Shown here: positions 4,441-6,765 of the stretch, in pieces
Layout: each line of letters opens with the position of its first letter
Position numbering within the stretch: position 1 is the first letter of the stretch
Assembly (NCBI GenBank): GCA_905236615.1
Contig: CAJORC010000239.1
Span: forward strand, 1-6,765
DNA from: an uncultured Lachnospiraceae bacterium
GTDB lineage: Bacteria > Bacillota > Clostridia > Lachnospirales > Lachnospiraceae
Reading direction: 5' to 3'
Length of the DNA stretch: 6,765 nt
Position numbers and translations under genes: made by a program
The notes under the pieces: model-generated
What the model saw: the letters and a program-made list of their open reading frames with translations, nothing else
Told to the model about the DNA's origin: nothing
Databases searched by the model: none

Positions 4441-5277
4441 CTAACAAATGTTCTTCCTGACCGGTATGGAAATAAAAGAGGTACGCTCTTTACCCAAGGC
4501 ATTGACTGAAATCTCGCATATATCACCATCAATCTGTTCTGAATTCTCACTAATATATGAAAGCATCTTCTGAAAAAACTCGGTTCGTGAGTCTCTGAAA
4601 TATATCTCATCTCCACTTTTTTCGGCAGGAGTACGAAGAACACCATACAAAGACCTTTTAGATGGATATTCATTAACGTATTTGCTTTCAAAAACATTCC
4701 TGTCAAGCGAAAGTCTTTCAATATCTGTTACTTTGATGGCAAGGGATGTAAGCGGTCTGAAAAGGCCTGCTTTCAAGTCATCATTTTTATAAAAGTTCAT
4801 TATCTGTACTTCAGAGGAACCATACATAAAAGTATTAAAAACTTTCATTTCTTCACTATTATCTGATATTTTAAATCCACTGGCACAGGGAATATATTTA
4901 ACAGCAACAGAATCCATATAAATGAAGCCATCCTCCATTTCCGCAGCAGTATTGACCATTTTTATATTATCCTTAAGCCAGTGACGGAGATACTGAAGAT
5001 TCCTTATCTCTTCATCAAGTTCATCCAGTCTTTCTCCGGCTATTCTAAGTAAAAGCGCTTCTTCAGAATCTATTATGTCCAATATGTTTTCTCTGCTGAA
5101 AGAACATTTACTCAAAAGACGAATCATCGATAACCTTAATAATTCCTCACTGTTAAATGTTCTGTACCCGGAATCATCACGTTCTCCTTTTATCATCCCG
5201 GCTGCTTCATATCTTCTTATTGTATTAGTTGTTACGCCTAAAACTCTAGCAAGATCTCCTACTTTATATCTCGTCAT
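4441..5277 (-). CDS. MerR-family regulator with BmrR-like effector-binding domain
   Basis: 278 residues from ATG 5275-5277, with GAGG at 5286-5289 and 8-nt spacing. An in-frame extension to 5391 is rejected because it would run through the promoter and operator. Winged helix at 4-41 (YKVGDLARVLGVTTNTIRRYE, then GERDDSGYRTF), helices to about 70, a dimerising coiled coil near 75-110 (ERLDELDEEIRNLQYLRHWLKD), then a C-terminal domain of about 160 residues. Its order, with the late segment SLYGVLRTP...FFQKMLSYISE...GDICEISVN, parallels the ligand-binding domain of Bacillus BmrR, which is also close to 278 residues. There is no mercury-type cysteine triad, so a small organic ligand is more likely than a metal. 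It is divergent from the secreted-protein gene and shares its operator. The ligand is unknown; a plant- or sugar-derived compound is a guess from the target. Confidence 0.88.
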   Translation of the reverse strand: MTRYKVGDLARVLGVTTNTIRRYEAAGMIKGERDDSGYRTFNSEELLRLSMIRLLSKCSFSRENILDIIDSEEALLLRIAGERLDELDEEIRNLQYLRHWLKDNIKMVNTAAEMEDGFIYMDSVAVKYIPCASGFKISDNSEEMKVFNTFMYGSSEVQIMNFYKNDDLKAGLFRPLTSLAIKVTDIERLSLDRNVFESKYVNEYPSKRSLYGVLRTPAEKSGDEIYFRDSRTEFFQKMLSYISENSEQIDGDICEISVNALGKERTSFISIPVRKNIC

Positions 5278-5328
5278 TGCTCTATCCTCATTCTTCAATT
5301 CTGACATCAAAATATAAGTATTTAAGAA

Positions 5329-5358
5329 AGTATAACACACAAGTTTACAGCTTGACCA
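5329..5358 (-). promoter_or_regulatory. Promoter of the merR-family gene
   Basis: On the minus strand TATACT (5329-5334) is a good -10, with TGGTCA (5353-5358) as a 4/6 -35 at 18-bp spacing. The -35 overlaps the edge of the palindrome at 5355-5375, so regulator bound there should occlude RNA polymerase and repress its own gene, as is usual in MerR-type divergent regions. Expected start near 5322, giving a leader of about 45 nt. Confidence 0.6.
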
Positions 5359-5382
5359 TGACACCGTGTCATGGTTTAGATT
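5352..5382 (+). promoter_or_regulatory. MerR-type 19-bp-spacer promoter with central palindromic operator for the secreted-protein gene
   Basis: TTGACC (5352-5357) and TAGATT (5377-5382) are separated by 19 bp, two more than optimal. The spacer is filled by ACCATGACAC-C-GTGTCATGGT (5355-5375), a perfect 10-bp-arm palindrome about one central base. Overlong spacers with the dyad between -35 and -10 are the defining layout of promoters activated by MerR-family proteins, which twist the DNA to realign the hexamers. The downstream ATG is at 5410, leaving a leader of about 20 nt with AGGAGG at 5395-5400. An 18-bp reading with TTAGAT as -10 is also possible and would not change the interpretation. 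Confidence 0.82.
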
Positions 5383-5409
5383 TAAATACAAATCAGGAGG
5401 TAATTTAAT

Positions 5410-6765
5410 ATGAGAAGGTACAAGTTAAAACGAACTATAGCATCGATTCTGTCGACTGCTTTGGTACTAACATCAGCCTTTGGTACTTCGTTTCCCGAAA
5501 AACTACAGGCTGATGATAGTGTAAGGAAACACGGAAACTGGGAAATAACAAAAGATGATGACGGAGTAAATCTGGCACGCTGGGCGGAAAGTGACTTCTG
5601 CTTTCACTCACAGTCAGATTTTGACTGCAACAGTATTTCTGATACATTTAGCGGTGAGTCAATGTCATTCGATTATGTAAGAACTACGGGAACGAACGGC
5701 AAACAGTCAGGAGGAATCGTCTCAACCGCAGGTGCTTATTGTGATTATGAAGCAAAATCATCAGGAATATTGTCTCTCTATATAAAGAACGCATCAGGAA
5801 AAGCATTTTATGTCAGCAAGACAAATGAAGAAAACGAAAGCAGTGAAGTTGGACACTTTACCATAGGAACAGCTGACAGCTATGATGACTATGAAGATAT
5901 CTCAGTTACGCCAAGTGACAGCGGGAACACAATAAAAATAGATATCGATTGTATTTCCGGCAATAGATATTATCTTGCAATAGTCGGATCAAAAATCTGG
6001 TGCTATGGTGTGGAAGAAGACATGGCAAATACCGAACTTAAAGGAAAGATCAGGGGAGCTGTTAATAAACTTCCCAACGATTATTCCATTAACTTTACTA
6101 ACGAAGAGGATACGGTATACGAAGCCAGCCGTTCTGAAAACTCATACTCAATAGTCTTAAGACCCGGAAATTATACCGCATCTATCAAAGGTGCCAAAGG
6201 GTATGCCATTTCAAGCGACAGTAAAAAAGTAACTGTCGGGAACGACGGGGAACAGGCACATGACCTTGAGATAATCGAAAGCGTAAGCCATGAATTAAGC
6301 GGTGCTATAAAAGGTATCAAAGAAGATTATGACCTGTCTGACCTTGAAATAAGATTTATCCCTGAAGATACTGTTTCTTATGAGCCGGTTAAGGCATTAA
6401 TCGACAAAGCGAAAAAATGCTATTCGGCAGAACTGGATGCCGGAGAAAAATACACCATTGAAATCTCAGGCGCAGAGGACTATGAACTATCTTCAAAGTT
6501 AACTGTTGAATTGGATAAAGATCTGGAAAAAGACATCGAACTCTCTTTAAGAAATGTGTATAAAGCAAGCGGTTCATTTATAGGTCTTACAGATATTCGC
6601 GGAGAATATAAGAATTTAGATGTAAAAATCGATTCAATAAGTTTCAGAAATATCAACGACGATTACGAATATGAAGGTGAGATCACCGAAGACGGCTACT
6701 GTGCTTTTTTAAGAAACGGCAGCTACATCGCTTCAATAAAGTCAGATGATTATTCAACTACGACA
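5410..6765 (+). CDS. Large secreted multi-module protein, 5' part (runs off the window); probable extracellular polysaccharide-active or adhesion protein
   Basis: ATG 5410 follows a perfect AGGAGG (5395-5400) with 9-nt spacing; 452 codons are open to the window edge. Residues 1-34 are a Sec signal peptide (RRYKLKR, hydrophobic 10-28, likely cleavage after LQA34). Residues 40-201 form a beta-rich domain ending in GNRYYLAIVGSKIWCYGV. That ending resembles the YYxxxxGSKxxxYG close of beta-sandwich domains on extracellular pectate lyases and related enzymes. Then come at least three tandem modules of about 86-90 residues, starting near 208, 294 and 384. Each has LxGxIxG at the front, GxYxxxIxGAxxY in the middle and a VTV...DxExxL end, like transthyretin/carboxypeptidase-regulatory or Ig-like folds. 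No catalytic domain is visible yet. Six cysteines occur before residue 200. Composition is Asp/Glu-rich. The polysaccharide role is an inference. Confidence 0.85.
   Translation, partial: MRRYKLKRTIASILSTALVLTSAFGTSFPEKLQADDSVRKHGNWEITKDDDGVNLARWAESDFCFHSQSDFDCNSISDTFSGESMSFDYVRTTGTNGKQSGGIVSTAGAYCDYEAKSSGILSLYIKNASGKAFYVSKTNEENESSEVGHFTIGTADSYDDYEDISVTPSDSGNTIKIDIDCISGNRYYLAIVGSKIWCYGVEEDMANTELKGKIRGAVNKLPNDYSINFTNEEDTVYEASRSENSYSIVLRPGNYTASIKGAKGYAISSDSKKVTVGNDGEQAHDLEIIESVSHELSGAIKGIKEDYDLSDLEIRFIPEDTVSYEPVKALIDKAKKCYSAELDAGEKYTIEISGAEDYELSSKLTVELDKDLEKDIELSLRNVYKASGSFIGLTDIRGEYKNLDVKIDSISFRNINDDYEYEGEITEDGYCAFLRNGSYIASIKSDDYSTTT

Noticed and set aside
4441..5277. Mercury-resistance MerR
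   Set aside because: The protein is about twice as long as mercury-type MerR, lacks the three-cysteine metal site and has a BmrR-like C-terminal domain; no mer genes are nearby.
5278..5391. N-terminal extension of the MerR-family protein to 316 aa
   Set aside because: It would translate through the promoter and palindromic operator; ATG 5275-5277 has GAGG at 8-nt spacing and the HTH begins right after it.
6389..6577. Minus-strand 62-aa ORF
   Set aside because: It is antisense to the secreted-protein gene, which is open for 452 codons with signal peptide and module repeats.

Overview
The window looks like a chromosomal segment of a low-to-moderate GC Firmicute, most likely a Lachnospiraceae-type clostridium of the Butyrivibrio/Pseudobutyrivibrio kind. 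The grounds are strong AGGAGG-type ribosome sites, the protein families present, and a secreted multi-module protein of the type used on plant polysaccharide. The genus is inferred from general resemblance, not from a marker gene.

Layout. Positions 1-232 (minus): 5' piece of a Y-family (UmuC/DinB-like) DNA polymerase that appears to have lost its middle and shifted frame. Positions 233-351: divergent intergenic region with a perfect 14-bp inverted repeat. Positions 352-678 (plus): an N-terminal fragment of an exported SGNH/GDSL hydrolase. Positions 761-2887 (minus): an arsenic-type operon, transcribed arsR, COG0701/ArsP-like permease (split into two ORFs overlapping as TAATG), a dicluster 4Fe-4S ferredoxin and a small thioredoxin-like disulfide protein. 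It has a near-consensus promoter at 2921-2949. Positions 2961-4198 (minus): a TetR-type regulator with no good start codon, tightly coupled to a GNAT acetyltransferase. Positions 4199-4440: a region packed with hairpins. Positions 4441-5277 (minus): a BmrR-like MerR-family regulator. Positions 5410-6765 (plus, running off the window): a secreted protein with an N-terminal beta-rich domain and at least three tandem modules of about 88 residues.

How the parts work together. ArsR carries the CxC metalloid-sensing motif in its recognition-helix region, so the operon probably responds to trivalent arsenic or a related thiophilic metal(loid). The permease would export the toxic species, and the ferredoxin and thioredoxin-like proteins would supply or receive electrons. 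ArsR, ferredoxin and thioredoxin each also carry a CC-containing terminal tail. The MerR regulator and the secreted protein are divergent and share a promoter region. The plus-strand promoter has a 19-bp spacer holding a 21-bp palindrome, the classic layout of a promoter activated by a MerR protein through DNA distortion. The regulator therefore very probably controls the secreted protein.

Four loci show apparent damage: the polymerase with an internal deletion, the truncated hydrolase, the split permease, and the TetR gene without its start. Either this is a decaying accessory region or some of the lesions are sequencing or assembly errors. No tRNA, rRNA, CRISPR array, transposase or phage gene was seen.
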